Below, one piece after another: positions 33,925 through 42,727 of a stretch of DNA of 48,569 nt. This DNA comes from Vibrio sp. 10N.261.55.A7 (lineage in GTDB: Bacteria > Pseudomonadota > Gammaproteobacteria > Enterobacterales > Vibrionaceae). Made by a program: the position numbers and the translations under genes. The notes under the pieces are model-generated. The model ran no database searches. It worked only from the letters and a program-made list of their open reading frames with translations, and was not told where the DNA came from. How positions within the stretch are numbered: position 1 is the first letter of the stretch; each line of letters starts with the position of its first letter. The stretch spans positions 1 to 48,569 of the forward strand of contig NZ_MCWZ01000278.1 in the NCBI RefSeq assembly GCF_002877365.1. The letters are read 5' to 3'.

Positions 33925-34489
33925 CAAAATAATTTGCTCTGTTGCCGCCGTTATTGGCCTAGTAACAGGTAGCGCCGTTTTAAATTCGCAACCCGTTGGT
34001 GAGGTCGTCATTCAAAATGAAGTGGTGACCACACTACGTGTTAGCCCAATGGCATTAGAGATCATCGGCAACGCAGAAGGGTGCCGAAAAAGCCCCTATG
34101 TTTGCCCCGCAGGATTAGTGACTAATGGCATTGGCAACACACAATTTTCACCTAATGAAACCGTGAGTCATGAGCAAATAGCCAAAGACTGGGTGAAGAA
34201 TATTGCCAACGCGGAAAAATGCGTTCGCAAAGCCGAACAAACCAGTGGCGTAACTATGACCCAAGGCCAGTTCGACGCCTTTACTTCGTTTGCATTTAAT
34301 ACGGGCTGTACTCGATTTAGGCGTAACCCGAATCAAACCAGTACCCAAATTTATAAACACATACTGACGGGTAATTACCAAAACGCTTGTGACCAATTAC
34401 CTAGATGGGTGTATGGCGGTGGAGTAAAGCTGCCAGGGCTAATAACCCGACGAGGGCTAGAACATGATCGCTGCCATCAAGTGGATTAA
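33911..34489 (+). CDS. lyz: SAR endolysin, P1 Lyz type (GH24 lysozyme)
   Basis: 192 residues. The N-terminus (about 7-26, IICSVAAVIGLVTGSAVLNS) is a weakly hydrophobic Ala/Gly/Ser-rich signal-arrest-release segment. The catalytic triad has the E-8-C-5-T form: Glu56, Cys65, Thr71 (in NAEGC and YVCPAG, then TNGIG). Cys58 is two past the Glu and Cys9 is in the membrane segment. In P1 Lyz the same arrangement (Cys13, Cys44, Cys51) keeps the enzyme off in the membrane through a disulfide until it is released. The ATG at 33911 is chosen because it gives the membrane segment directly, with GGGAG upstream. Confidence 0.9.
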   Translation: MKLTNKIICSVAAVIGLVTGSAVLNSQPVGEVVIQNEVVTTLRVSPMALEIIGNAEGCRKSPYVCPAGLVTNGIGNTQFSPNETVSHEQIAKDWVKNIANAEKCVRKAEQTSGVTMTQGQFDAFTSFAFNTGCTRFRRNPNQTSTQIYKHILTGNYQNACDQLPRWVYGGGVKLPGLITRRGLEHDRCHQVD

Positions 34490-34805
34490 GTGGGGTTCAC
34501 TTGCCTTAGTGCTACTTGCGCTCGCGGTGTTGTGGATGAAGCTCGAAACGTCAGACGCCAAGCGAGAAACCGCAGAACACAAACTGGCAAGCGCATTAAC
34601 AGCCAATTTGGTGAGTCAAACCACTATTGAAACGCTCACCACAGACAACGAAGCCATGAACCGCTTGCTGGTTAATCGCGAGCGACAAAGCCAACAGGCC
34701 AAGAAGGTGCTGCAAGATGAAATCGAGCAACTGCAACAGCAAATGGAAAACATTGAGTGTGACATTCCTATTGATGTTACTGAGCGGTTGCGGCAGCCGT
34801 ATTGA
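34464..34805 (+). CDS. Inner-membrane spanin (Rz-like)
   Basis: 113 residues: an N-terminal membrane anchor (about 10-25, WGSLALVLLALAVLWM) and a long periplasmic coiled coil (residues 26-95). It overlaps the endolysin end by 26 bases and contains the start of the Rz1-like gene in another frame, the classical spanin layout. Confidence 0.88.
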   Translation: MIAAIKWIKWGSLALVLLALAVLWMKLETSDAKRETAEHKLASALTANLVSQTTIETLTTDNEAMNRLLVNRERQSQQAKKVLQDEIEQLQQQMENIECDIPIDVTERLRQPY

Positions 34806-35046
34806 ACCCGTAGAAACTCGAGTGATCGTGAAACTGCCACCTGCAGGGCTAATTGTTCCGTGTGAAAAACCTGCCGTTCGTGGCACATGGCCTGAAGTGG
34901 TCACCGAAGACATACCGAAATTAAAAGCCGCACTCAGTGAATGCGCTGAACAACCCGAACAATATTTTCAATGGCGTGCTCAGCATGAAGCGCGTCAATC
35001 ACTTTCTATAAATGAACAGCAAATCAAAGGACAAGACCATGAGTAA
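34717..35046 (+). CDS. Outer-membrane spanin lipoprotein (Rz1-like)
   Basis: 109 residues in the +1 frame relative to Rz, overlapping it by 89 bases. A lipoprotein signal with lipobox L-L-S-G-C gives Cys25 as the mature end, followed by a Pro-containing periplasmic part (VKLPPAGLIVPCEKP). It would join Rz to the outer membrane at lysis. The ATG at 34717 follows from the signal length. Confidence 0.88.
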   Translation: MKSSNCNSKWKTLSVTFLLMLLSGCGSRIEPVETRVIVKLPPAGLIVPCEKPAVRGTWPEVVTEDIPKLKAALSECAEQPEQYFQWRAQHEARQSLSINEQQIKGQDHE

Positions 35047-35323
35047 AACCCCAGCATTCACAGCAAAACCAGTTGTTCTAACGATTGGCGAAACTGACTT
35101 TACGTTTACGCCTGGTGTAATTGAGGCGAACAACTATTCCAATGAGGTGATGCCAGACAACAAGGTTGTGCCTGCATACAACTACCTAACACGCAGTGTG
35201 AAGTCTGAGCAAAAAGACGAACTCATAGCGCTGCTTGATACTGTGCCGCATTTAGTCATGGAGCTGTACGGCATGGTGAGCAGTAACGCCAAAGGCGACA
35301 TTGTTATCACCCTAAAAAACTAA
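35039..35323 (+). CDS. Tail assembly chaperone, short form (gpE-like)
   Basis: 94 residues in the gpE position before the tape measure. It starts PAFTAKPVVLTIGETDFTFTPG (landmarks LTIGE and FTPG) and has the helical AIALL-type second half typical of tail chaperones (ELIALLDTVPHLVMEL). AAAGGACAAGACC precedes the ATG. Its last codons form a slippery sequence from which the longer form is made. Confidence 0.8.
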   Translation: MSKTPAFTAKPVVLTIGETDFTFTPGVIEANNYSNEVMPDNKVVPAYNYLTRSVKSEQKDELIALLDTVPHLVMELYGMVSSNAKGDIVITLKN

Positions 35324-35511
35324 CTAAGCGGGTTGAAAGCATCGAAAGTAATGGAGTCGAACAAGCTTTCACCCTGCGACAGCACTACTTTCCCAACGGG
35401 GAAGACGATGAACAAACCCTAGCCAGAGCCATATGGCTAGACAAACGAGAACAAAAGCGCACAGAAGTAGCGGTGCAAAACGCGATAGCGAATCTATTCA
35501 GTAAGAAGTGA
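35039..35511 (+). CDS. Tail assembly chaperone, frameshifted long form (E+E'-like)
   Basis: After a -1 shift at 35314-35320 reading continues from 35320 to the TGA at 35509-35511. This adds 63 residues (beginning LTKRVESIES and ending NLFSKK) for a product of about 157; P2 E+E' has 142. The extension is open over its entire length and helical and basic, as in other chaperone long forms. It ends 10 bases before the tape measure start. It would bind the tape measure while the tail is built. Confidence 0.85.
35314..35374 (+). other. Programmed -1 frameshift signal
   Basis: The heptamer A-AAA-AAC (35314-35320) is in the right phase. A 7-base spacer containing the zero-frame stop follows. Then comes a stem: GCGGGTTGAAAGC (35328-35340) with GCTTTCACCC and TGC (35365-35377), with single-base bulges and a 24-base loop. 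Confidence 0.85.
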
Positions 35512-35521
35512 CGAGTATTCA

Positions 35522-37291
35522 ATGGACCAGAAGCTATTAATGCAAATGAGCCTGATTGATCAGGTAACCAAGCCCTTGCAAGGCATCACGAAAGAGATGA
35601 CCAACGCATCGGATCTTGGAAAAAAAGGCGTTCAAAATGTCGGGATGGGTGCCGCTGGTATCGTCGCGGCAGGTGTCGCCGTTCAAAACGCATTAATGCC
35701 AGCCATTGAAATGGATAGAAAGCTCGGTGAAGTGGCATCGCTTGGGGTGGTAGAAGATGATTTAAAAATGCTGTCTAAAACCGCCCTTATAACCTCGGCC
35801 AAATATGGTAAATCGGCCACAGAAATGATTGCTGCTTCTTACGATATTAAATCAGCGTTTGGAGACATTAACGGGAATGAACTCGCTGACATAACCAAAA
35901 GTTCAGCCGTTCTAGCCTATGCGACCAAAGCCGATGCCGCCACCATTACCAACTACATGGGCACCATGTACGGAATATTCAAAAATTCTGCAGATGAAAT
36001 GGGCACTGGCATATGGTCGAAACAAGTAGCTGGAATGACCGCCCAATCGGTTGAAATGTTCAAAACCACAGGGGCAGGCATGAGCAGCGCTTTCACCAGT
36101 GTTGGGGCGAATGCAACCGCAGCAGGAATTGCCATGGAAGAACAAATGGCAATTCTTGGCACACTCCAATCCACCATGAGTGGTAGCGAAGCAGGTACTA
36201 AGTATCGAGCGTTCTTAGGGGGCGTAGCTAAAGCGCAAGACGACTTAGGCTTAAGCTTTACCGATAGTCATGGGCAAATGCTGCCTATGCTCGACATATT
36301 GCAAGAGCTGAAAGGCAAATATGGTGAAACGTTAAGCGTGGCGGAATCTGCCGAGTTAGACAAAGCCTTTGGCACCAAAGAAGCCACAGCCATGATCAAA
36401 CTATTAATGGCTGATACTGATGGCTTAGCGTCTAGCATTGATACCCTTGGCCAAGTACAAGGTATGAGCAAAGCTGAAGAGATGGCCGCAAGTATGACCG
36501 ACCAATGGGAGCGACTCCAATCCACTTGGTTCGCTGTTCGTGCTGCCGTATTTGGTGCCGTTCTTCCTTCCATTAATGCCTTAGTCGGAGGACTCGCCGA
36601 CGGCATGATGTGGTTAACAGGTTGGACTGAACAATTCCCATGGTTAACCGAACTGCTTGGGTATGCTGCCATCGCAGCCCTTTCATTGGGTGGCGTTGTT
36701 GCCGGTCTTTCGTTAGCGATGGGTATTGGCCAAATGGTGGCAGGCGGTTGGGCCGTGACGTTAGGGGTTTTGAAAAGTGTATTAGTCCTCACTCGCTTTG
36801 CATCACTAGGGCTAATTAACGGAATTTACATGTTGGGTGCAGCGTTATTGGCTACACCTATCGGGTGGTTCTTTTTGGCATTAGGGGCTGCAATCGCAGG
36901 AGTTGCCTATTTCTGGGATGATCTCAAAGCCTCCTTTGGTGACACCGCTGTATTCAAATTCTTGTCAGACACCATTGATTGGGTGATCGACAAACTCAAC
37001 ATGATACCGGGCATTGATATTGACCTAAGCAGTTCAGGCAGCCCAGAACTTGAAGCGGCAACCGTAGTTCAAGAAATAGAACGCAAGCCATTGCCAACTG
37101 CCGAAGAGTTTATGGCGCCTTCTCAAATGAAAAGTAACGCGCAGTTGCCACCGCAAATGGTGCAGAACCTGACCGCACAACCAACAACCCAAATGGGCAG
37201 CCAAACCCACATTGGTGAAGTCAACATTTCAACGGAAGGTGGATTCACCCCAGAACAGATGGGTGAGTGGGAGGAACTCAGTGCCGGATAA
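35522..37291 (+). CDS. T: Tail tape measure protein
   Basis: 589 residues, TP901-type N-terminal domain (KSATEMIAASYDIKSAFGDI, AVLAYATKADAATITNYMG, landmarks in part) and a central run of hydrophobic segments (about 375-480). It is short for a tape measure; P2 gpT has 815, which suggests a short tail. The C-terminal end overlaps the next start. GTATTCA before the ATG is a poor ribosome site, so coupling with the frameshifted chaperone may matter. Confidence 0.92.
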   Translation: MDQKLLMQMSLIDQVTKPLQGITKEMTNASDLGKKGVQNVGMGAAGIVAAGVAVQNALMPAIEMDRKLGEVASLGVVEDDLKMLSKTALITSAKYGKSATEMIAASYDIKSAFGDINGNELADITKSSAVLAYATKADAATITNYMGTMYGIFKNSADEMGTGIWSKQVAGMTAQSVEMFKTTGAGMSSAFTSVGANATAAGIAMEEQMAILGTLQSTMSGSEAGTKYRAFLGGVAKAQDDLGLSFTDSHGQMLPMLDILQELKGKYGETLSVAESAELDKAFGTKEATAMIKLLMADTDGLASSIDTLGQVQGMSKAEEMAASMTDQWERLQSTWFAVRAAVFGAVLPSINALVGGLADGMMWLTGWTEQFPWLTELLGYAAIAALSLGGVVAGLSLAMGIGQMVAGGWAVTLGVLKSVLVLTRFASLGLINGIYMLGAALLATPIGWFFLALGAAIAGVAYFWDDLKASFGDTAVFKFLSDTIDWVIDKLNMIPGIDIDLSSSGSPELEAATVVQEIERKPLPTAEEFMAPSQMKSNAQLPPQMVQNLTAQPTTQMGSQTHIGEVNISTEGGFTPEQMGEWEELSAG

Positions 37292-37628
37292 AGCGCATAT
37301 CGACATCAAAGTCATTGAGGGTGGCTGGAACATGGACGCAGGCCAACAAGCCGAGCAAGCCAGCGATCTCTATTCCATCGCCCAAGACATTAAACACCGC
37401 ATTATGGAATCGGGCTTGGCCCGTATGTTAGTGGCCGAGCGTAACCCAACGTTACGGGCTGATGTGTTAGTGCAAATAGAACAAAAAGCGGAACAAGACG
37501 AACGAGTCATACCTGGAACCGTCACGGCCAGTGAGGTTTATGGCCTTGACCGAGAAAGCCTAACCGTTCAACTCACAGGCCAAGCTTATGACTATGAAGA
37601 AAGCATCAATATTGAGGTGACCCCATGA
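37281..37628 (+). CDS. Baseplate wedge protein (gpW/gp25-like)
   Basis: 115 residues. The pattern DIKHRIMESGLARMLVAE, then IEQKAEQDERVIPGTV, fits the gp25/gpW group or the HP1-type DUF2590 relative. I chose the GTG at 37281 because GGGAGGAACTCA precedes it; it overlaps the tape measure stop by 11 bases. It precedes gpJ, as in P2. Confidence 0.75.
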   Translation: MPDKAHIDIKVIEGGWNMDAGQQAEQASDLYSIAQDIKHRIMESGLARMLVAERNPTLRADVLVQIEQKAEQDERVIPGTVTASEVYGLDRESLTVQLTGQAYDYEESINIEVTP

Positions 37629-38827
37629 GCCAACGCCCAACCGTTGATTTTGTCGATGTTCTTAAACAAGAGGGCATTCCAACCACAGAAGAAGCGTTGA
37701 CTTCGCAACTTGAAGACGATGTAGAAGCGGCAGGCAGCAACATATCAAATGACTCGGACATGAGCCCGTTTTGGCGTTGGGTTAAATCAGCCGTTGTAGC
37801 GCCTGTTTATTACCTCATCAACACCGTTCTAGCACTGCATGTATTGCCCAATATGTACGTGGCAACCGCAGCCCGTTGGGGTTTAGAGCTGAAAGCATGG
37901 GAGCTAGACGTAGAGCCGAAGGCAGCCGTGAAAATGCAAGGTGGCGTTACATTAACCAAGGCCAATATTGATGATGATACAACCGTAGATGCAGGCATTA
38001 CCATTCAAAGCCCACCCATTGACGGTGTGGTGTATCGGCTGTTCGTGCTTGAGCAAACTGTTATTCCTGCAGGGCAATTAACTGGCTTTGTGCCATGTAT
38101 TGCTGAATTGGAAGGGCAAGCGTTCAACCTTGCAGCAGGGTATTACAGCGTGGTCCCCGAAGAGATAAGCGGCATTGTTTCTGCCGAGAATAAGCCTGAT
38201 TACATCACCACATTAGGCGCAGATATTGAAGCCGATGACGAATTAGCGCTTCGCTTACAAAATGCCTATACCAGTTCAGGCGCTTGGCATATTGATGATG
38301 TGTATCGCTCTATCATTGCCAGTGTGGCAGGGATTCGCAGTGACAACGTGTTCTTTCAAAATACGGGGCATATTACACCAGGTACTGCGAACGCTTACAT
38401 TTTGATGGAAGTCGGCCAAACCCCTCAATCCATTTTGAATGACCTGAATACTCACATCATGACCAATGGTCACCACGGGCATGGTGATGTGCTTACGTGT
38501 ACAGCCATTCCAGATAAGTCGGTGACCATGAAAGCCGAAGTGGTTTTGGTATCGGTGATGGAAGACCAAACCAAAGCAGCCGCACTGGCCGAGGTTGAAA
38601 ACCGCATTCGCGCTGTATTTCGTGAGTCCGCCGCTTACCCTAAGATGACCCGAACGCGACCGCAAAGCCGTTTTTCCCTGTCGAAACTGGGCAGTGAAAT
38701 TCATACCGATTTGGCAGACGTTGAGTCGGTTCGTTTTACCGTTGATGGTCAGGTGCAAGAAGACATCATTTCTGTGCTAGAGCAACCGCGCCTAGAGAGC
38801 CTGACCATTGAAGAGGTGAGTGAATGA
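37625..38827 (+). CDS. J: Baseplate protein J
   Basis: 400 residues, the baseplate_J family, longer than P2 gpJ (302) but like the HP1/K139 form. Landmarks are LTKANIDDDTTVDAGITI in the N-terminal part, the LGADIEADDELALRL turn and the C-terminal RFSLSKLGSEIHTDLADVESV (quoted in part). It overlaps both neighbours by four bases. Confidence 0.9.
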   Translation: MSQRPTVDFVDVLKQEGIPTTEEALTSQLEDDVEAAGSNISNDSDMSPFWRWVKSAVVAPVYYLINTVLALHVLPNMYVATAARWGLELKAWELDVEPKAAVKMQGGVTLTKANIDDDTTVDAGITIQSPPIDGVVYRLFVLEQTVIPAGQLTGFVPCIAELEGQAFNLAAGYYSVVPEEISGIVSAENKPDYITTLGADIEADDELALRLQNAYTSSGAWHIDDVYRSIIASVAGIRSDNVFFQNTGHITPGTANAYILMEVGQTPQSILNDLNTHIMTNGHHGHGDVLTCTAIPDKSVTMKAEVVLVSVMEDQTKAAALAEVENRIRAVFRESAAYPKMTRTRPQSRFSLSKLGSEIHTDLADVESVRFTVDGQVQEDIISVLEQPRLESLTIEEVSE

Positions 38828-39489
38828 ATATTCCTGATTTCTTACAAGACAAGATGATCAAAATAGCACTGCCATGGTGGCAAGACGGTGAAACCATCCC
38901 CGATGAGAAGAAAGAACCCTACTGGCTAACGCTAGGCGTTCAACGCTTCTTCAACCGTGTGTATCAGTGGATGCTTTACCCAATCGGCCAAGCAGATGCC
39001 CTGACTTGCAGCATGTCACTACTCAATGTGATGGCGTGGGACAGAGACATTGTTCGTTTCAACGGTGAGCCTTTAGAGCTTTACCGAAAGCGTGTGAAAT
39101 ACGCCGCCATTAATGCCAAAGACGCAGGCAGCGTGGCAGGGTTTATTCGCATATTTGAACGCCTTGGTGTGGGTATTGTCGATTTCAAAGAACGCCAAGA
39201 CCCAATTGAGTGGGATGTTTGCACCATTGAACTGACCGACAGCGACATGGCCAACGATGCCCAACTGGTTCAAACCCTAATTGAACAATACGGGCGTACC
39301 TGCAGGCGCTACCGCTTTGAAGTGAGTTACCCATCAGAACTATTGATAAACCACGGCCAGTTTGGTCACGTGTTTGTGATGTATTCAGCCGGTGACTCAA
39401 ACCTAAAAACAGAACTAGAGCAGCTACCGCTACCAATTATGCATAGCCATCAACTTTATAGCGTCGCTATGGCAGAGCAAGACCAATGA
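38824..39489 (+). CDS. I: Tail protein I
   Basis: 221 residues, phage_tail_I type. It shows the helical ADALTCSMSLLNVMAWDRDIVRF (landmark ALTCSMSLLNVMAWD) and YRKRVKYAAINAKDAGS. It joins baseplate and fibre. It overlaps gpJ and the fibre gene by four bases each. Confidence 0.85.
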   Translation: MNIPDFLQDKMIKIALPWWQDGETIPDEKKEPYWLTLGVQRFFNRVYQWMLYPIGQADALTCSMSLLNVMAWDRDIVRFNGEPLELYRKRVKYAAINAKDAGSVAGFIRIFERLGVGIVDFKERQDPIEWDVCTIELTDSDMANDAQLVQTLIEQYGRTCRRYRFEVSYPSELLINHGQFGHVFVMYSAGDSNLKTELEQLPLPIMHSHQLYSVAMAEQDQ

Positions 39490-41015
39490 CCCAAACAGCC
39501 TTACCACTAGAATTTGAAACCTACATGCGAAATCAGGTTGCAGTGGGTGAGCCCACCGACATGAACGAGATGGTGTTCGCCTACATTCCTGATCTTGACC
39601 CAGGTACGCCCATTGACCGAACGCAAGGCTTACCCGACCCAGCACTTTGGGTGTATCAGCAAAACATGGATCAGGTGGGTAAGTTAGGTGACAACGCCTT
39701 GGTGCATTCCGTGGTCATTGTCAATGATGTCGAAGAGTTCACGTTCAATGCCATTTATATGCACGACAAAACCACACCTAAATCATGCGGAATGGTGGTG
39801 CATACAGCCGACCAAACTAAGCTGCTAGGGCAGGCGTTAACCAAGTCTCTCATGCATCAATATTTGGGCGCGGCAAATATTGCCAATATCACCATTGATG
39901 CTGCCACTTGGCAAATTGACTATTCAGCACGAATGAACGGGGTAGACGAAGACCACCGCTTAGCCTGCTTAGATAACTACGGCCACACCGCGTTTGTCGA
40001 TGGCTTTGACGTAGAGCGCCAAGGTGACCCAACCAAATATAAGGTAACCCCAGGTGTGGTTTACATCGGTGGCCTTCGCGCTGTTCTGGCTGACGAGCAG
40101 ATGCTCACTATCACCAATTACCCAAACGGTATTTACGTGGACGTGTACCGAGACGGCAGCCCCACATCTAAATGGGTTAACTACGTTGAACTTAAAGTGT
40201 CTCAAACCCCATTAGCTGATTACATTGATGGCAGTGGCAAGCAGCATTATGTGGCTAGATTGGCTGGGCTGGATGATGGGGGATTAGTGGAGGATTGGCG
40301 CAGCTTTGCGGTTCGCCCAAGTGAAACCCAAGTTCAAAACCGCTTGTTGGGCAACCAAAACTTTAATGTAGCTGGTAAAGACGGTCACCCGATACCAAGT
40401 TCTACCCAATACACCTACCCAGCAGGGCAAGAAATTACAGCAGGTATTTTGGCATTCACGGAATGTGTGATTACCAAAACAGGCAAAGAGCTATCAGGAA
40501 CAGGAACCTACCGACGCACCATTGATGGTGAATTCCCAGATGACTACTTTGGGGTGAAGCGACTCGACAACACCCAAGACCAAACGGGCGTTTCGTTAAC
40601 GATTGAAACAGGTAATACCCACATTGATGTGAATTTAGCTGACGCAGGTGCGCACATGTTCCCTGGTGTAAGTGAAGTACAAGGGATTTGGCCAAGTTTA
40701 GGGGATGAAGTGTCACTCGAGTCTAGTTACATTTTGCTAATGAGATCAAGAGCCACAAAGAATGTAACAGCAGATCGTGCGCTTGATGTGCCAGAAAGGA
40801 ATGATACAGGGGTTGAGATATTCGTATCAATCTATCTAGGCGCGGCCGCCGGAATTGGTGATACATTTACGTTAGAGGTTGATGGTGTTGAGGCTGCAAC
40901 AGGATTATATTCTAACGGCTCATCTTGCATATCCTACCCAATCCCTAACAATTCTACATATGAATTAAAATCAACAGGAAAAACGGGCCCTGTAGCTTGG
41001 AGGGAACTAAGGTGA
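39486..41015 (+). CDS. H: Tail fibre protein
   Basis: 509 residues. The N-terminal about 160 residues are the P2 gpH-type baseplate-attachment domain (MVFAYIPDLDP, GLPDPALWVYQQ, VHSVVIVNDVEEF). The middle continues the fibre shaft (GVVYIGGLRAVL). From about residue 410 on, the base composition turns AT-richer and codons such as AGA and ATA appear, and the end reads as a compact tip (GTFTLEVDGVEAATG, then GPVAWREL). This suggests an exchanged receptor-binding module. The fibre-assembly gene follows in a TGATG overlap. Confidence 0.88.
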   Translation: MTQTALPLEFETYMRNQVAVGEPTDMNEMVFAYIPDLDPGTPIDRTQGLPDPALWVYQQNMDQVGKLGDNALVHSVVIVNDVEEFTFNAIYMHDKTTPKSCGMVVHTADQTKLLGQALTKSLMHQYLGAANIANITIDAATWQIDYSARMNGVDEDHRLACLDNYGHTAFVDGFDVERQGDPTKYKVTPGVVYIGGLRAVLADEQMLTITNYPNGIYVDVYRDGSPTSKWVNYVELKVSQTPLADYIDGSGKQHYVARLAGLDDGGLVEDWRSFAVRPSETQVQNRLLGNQNFNVAGKDGHPIPSSTQYTYPAGQEITAGILAFTECVITKTGKELSGTGTYRRTIDGEFPDDYFGVKRLDNTQDQTGVSLTIETGNTHIDVNLADAGAHMFPGVSEVQGIWPSLGDEVSLESSYILLMRSRATKNVTADRALDVPERNDTGVEIFVSIYLGAAAGIGDTFTLEVDGVEAATGLYSNGSSCISYPIPNNSTYELKSTGKTGPVAWRELR

Positions 41016-41341
41016 TGAAACATTATATAAATGACGAAACAGGTGAGGTAAAGGGCTTTATTTTCGAAGGCGCTAGACCAATGACAGAAAAAGAGTGGTC
41101 GGAGTACAGAAACCAGCCTCTAACAGCCGAACAACTCGCACAAGCCAGACAGTCAGAAATGGTCTCTGAACTTAACTGGTGTGACTTACAGCTAAAACTT
41201 CACGCAAGCTCAGACCGCCGAGCACTGGCCACACTCGATGATATCCACACCTACGCGAGAGCTTGTCGAGACCATGTCCGCGATGTTGATAAAGATGGTA
41301 CCTTAGAGATTGTTGGCGAGCAGCCAGTAAGACCAGAGTAA
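41015..41341 (+). CDS. Tail fibre assembly chaperone
   Basis: 108 residues. The N-terminal YINDETGEVKGFIFEGARPMTEKEW and the C-terminal helical part are typical of Tfa-like chaperones that mature the fibre tip (landmarks IFEGARPM and EKEW). The ATG at 41015 overlaps the fibre stop. It begins AT-rich like the fibre end, then becomes GC-normal, placing the likely exchange border inside it. Confidence 0.75.
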   Translation: MKHYINDETGEVKGFIFEGARPMTEKEWSEYRNQPLTAEQLAQARQSEMVSELNWCDLQLKLHASSDRRALATLDDIHTYARACRDHVRDVDKDGTLEIVGEQPVRPE

Positions 41342-41351
41342 GGGCTAGATA

Positions 41352-42236
41352 ATGACCCCAATCACGTGGCCAACCAACGCCCAAACCATTCAAACCCGTG
41401 CTGAAACGGTCACCGACCAAATTGGCACTGAAATGAATAATGCATTAAGCCGGTTAACAACACTTGAAAGTGACGCCGATTATGGGCGTCACCCATTAAG
41501 CGTGGAAGCGGGGGTATTGAATGGGCTTCGTGATGATCTCAATAGTTTGATTCAACAAGGTACCGTCATTTCTGCCACGCCTTATCAATACGAAGTCGGT
41601 CAAAAGTTGGAATCTGGTTATTACCTTACCCCTAATAATGCCCGTGACACCTTGACCGCCAAACTACGTGATCAAACAGATACCCATAGGTCAGTTGGTT
41701 ATCTTCACTGTATAGCGGTGATGTTAAGCGCTTCGAATAAAGAAAGCTTTGCGACTAGCCTTTCAAGTATTACCCAGATGTTTACCTTGCCAGATTGGAT
41801 GCAAACAAGCCGCCAAGCTATCGCACTGACAACTCATGAACGTGACAAACTGCATGTGCCTTCGCCCATTATTCAGCCGCGCTTTAAACCCAAAGCCACA
41901 GTGAATGCTCTGCCACTTTACGACTACGAACGCCATCAAGCCGCGCAAATTGCCACTTTGGAATCGTTAGCCAGTGATGCAACGAACGTGATCGGTAAAC
42001 TCAGTGCACTAGCAATAAAACGAGCGAACGTTATGGCCAAGCTAAAAGCCGACATCAACGCACTAAAAACCTTGCAGGGCAGTGTTTGGGCGGTGAAATT
42101 CTCAGGTACACCAGAAAGTATTGCGACCCAACTGCAAAACACGGCCATGCCTAATACCCATCAGCACACCATCATGAGCCTGATGTTAAGCCATGAGCCG
42201 CTGACGTTTTTCGAACAACTACTCAATGCGGGGTAA
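41352..42236 (+). CDS. Hypothetical tail-region protein
   Basis: 294 residues, not recognised. It is mostly helical, with a long helix around residues 220-265 (AAQIATLESLASDATN to VMAKLKADINALKTL, in part), and a conserved-looking SGTPESIATQL near the end. Position between fibre chaperone and spike in a coupled operon (ATGA-type overlap with the next gene) suggests a tail or baseplate protein of the HP1/K139 type. Confidence 0.65.
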   Translation: MTPITWPTNAQTIQTRAETVTDQIGTEMNNALSRLTTLESDADYGRHPLSVEAGVLNGLRDDLNSLIQQGTVISATPYQYEVGQKLESGYYLTPNNARDTLTAKLRDQTDTHRSVGYLHCIAVMLSASNKESFATSLSSITQMFTLPDWMQTSRQAIALTTHERDKLHVPSPIIQPRFKPKATVNALPLYDYERHQAAQIATLESLASDATNVIGKLSALAIKRANVMAKLKADINALKTLQGSVWAVKFSGTPESIATQLQNTAMPNTHQHTIMSLMLSHEPLTFFEQLLNAG

Positions 42237-42715
42237 TGAAAATGCTATCACTCGACGGTGAGCTGTTACCGCTTCAAAACCTCAAAGTAAACTGCTCTAA
42301 GCAATTCAAAGCCAAAGACATGAGTGGTCAATCTTCATCTACGGCTTCATCAGAGCAGGGCGAAAAAGGTGTGAAGGTAGATGTATCGGGCACCATCGCT
42401 TTCAAAAATGAAGTTCAGCTAACTCGTTTGTATGAACTGTTCTCGATGAAACAAGATAACGGTGATCGAAAGATATTCCGCATTGGTAACCGAGACGCCA
42501 AGTTATACAAAATTCGTGAAGTGAAGTTTGAAGGCAAACTGTCGTCTGAATCTCATGATCGGCTATTGGCTTGGGTAATTAGCTTTTCACTCAGAGAGCA
42601 AAATTCAGCCGCCGAACAAAAAGAGATTCGCGCCCGTGAGCAAAGTAGCCCAGCTCAAACAGAAAACAATGCCCACGCTCAAGCCCTAAAAGACGCAGAC
42701 GAGGCGCTTAACTAA
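42236..42715 (+). CDS. Hypothetical baseplate-region protein
   Basis: 159 residues. Residues 1-120 are strand-rich with LSLDGELLPLQNLKV and VDVSGTIAFKNEVQL, and the last 40 are charged and helical. It precedes the spike gene and may be an adaptor near the hub. I do not recognise a named family. Confidence 0.65.
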   Translation: MKMLSLDGELLPLQNLKVNCSKQFKAKDMSGQSSSTASSEQGEKGVKVDVSGTIAFKNEVQLTRLYELFSMKQDNGDRKIFRIGNRDAKLYKIREVKFEGKLSSESHDRLLAWVISFSLREQNSAAEQKEIRAREQSSPAQTENNAHAQALKDADEALN

Positions 42716-42727
42716 ATAAGGGAACGC

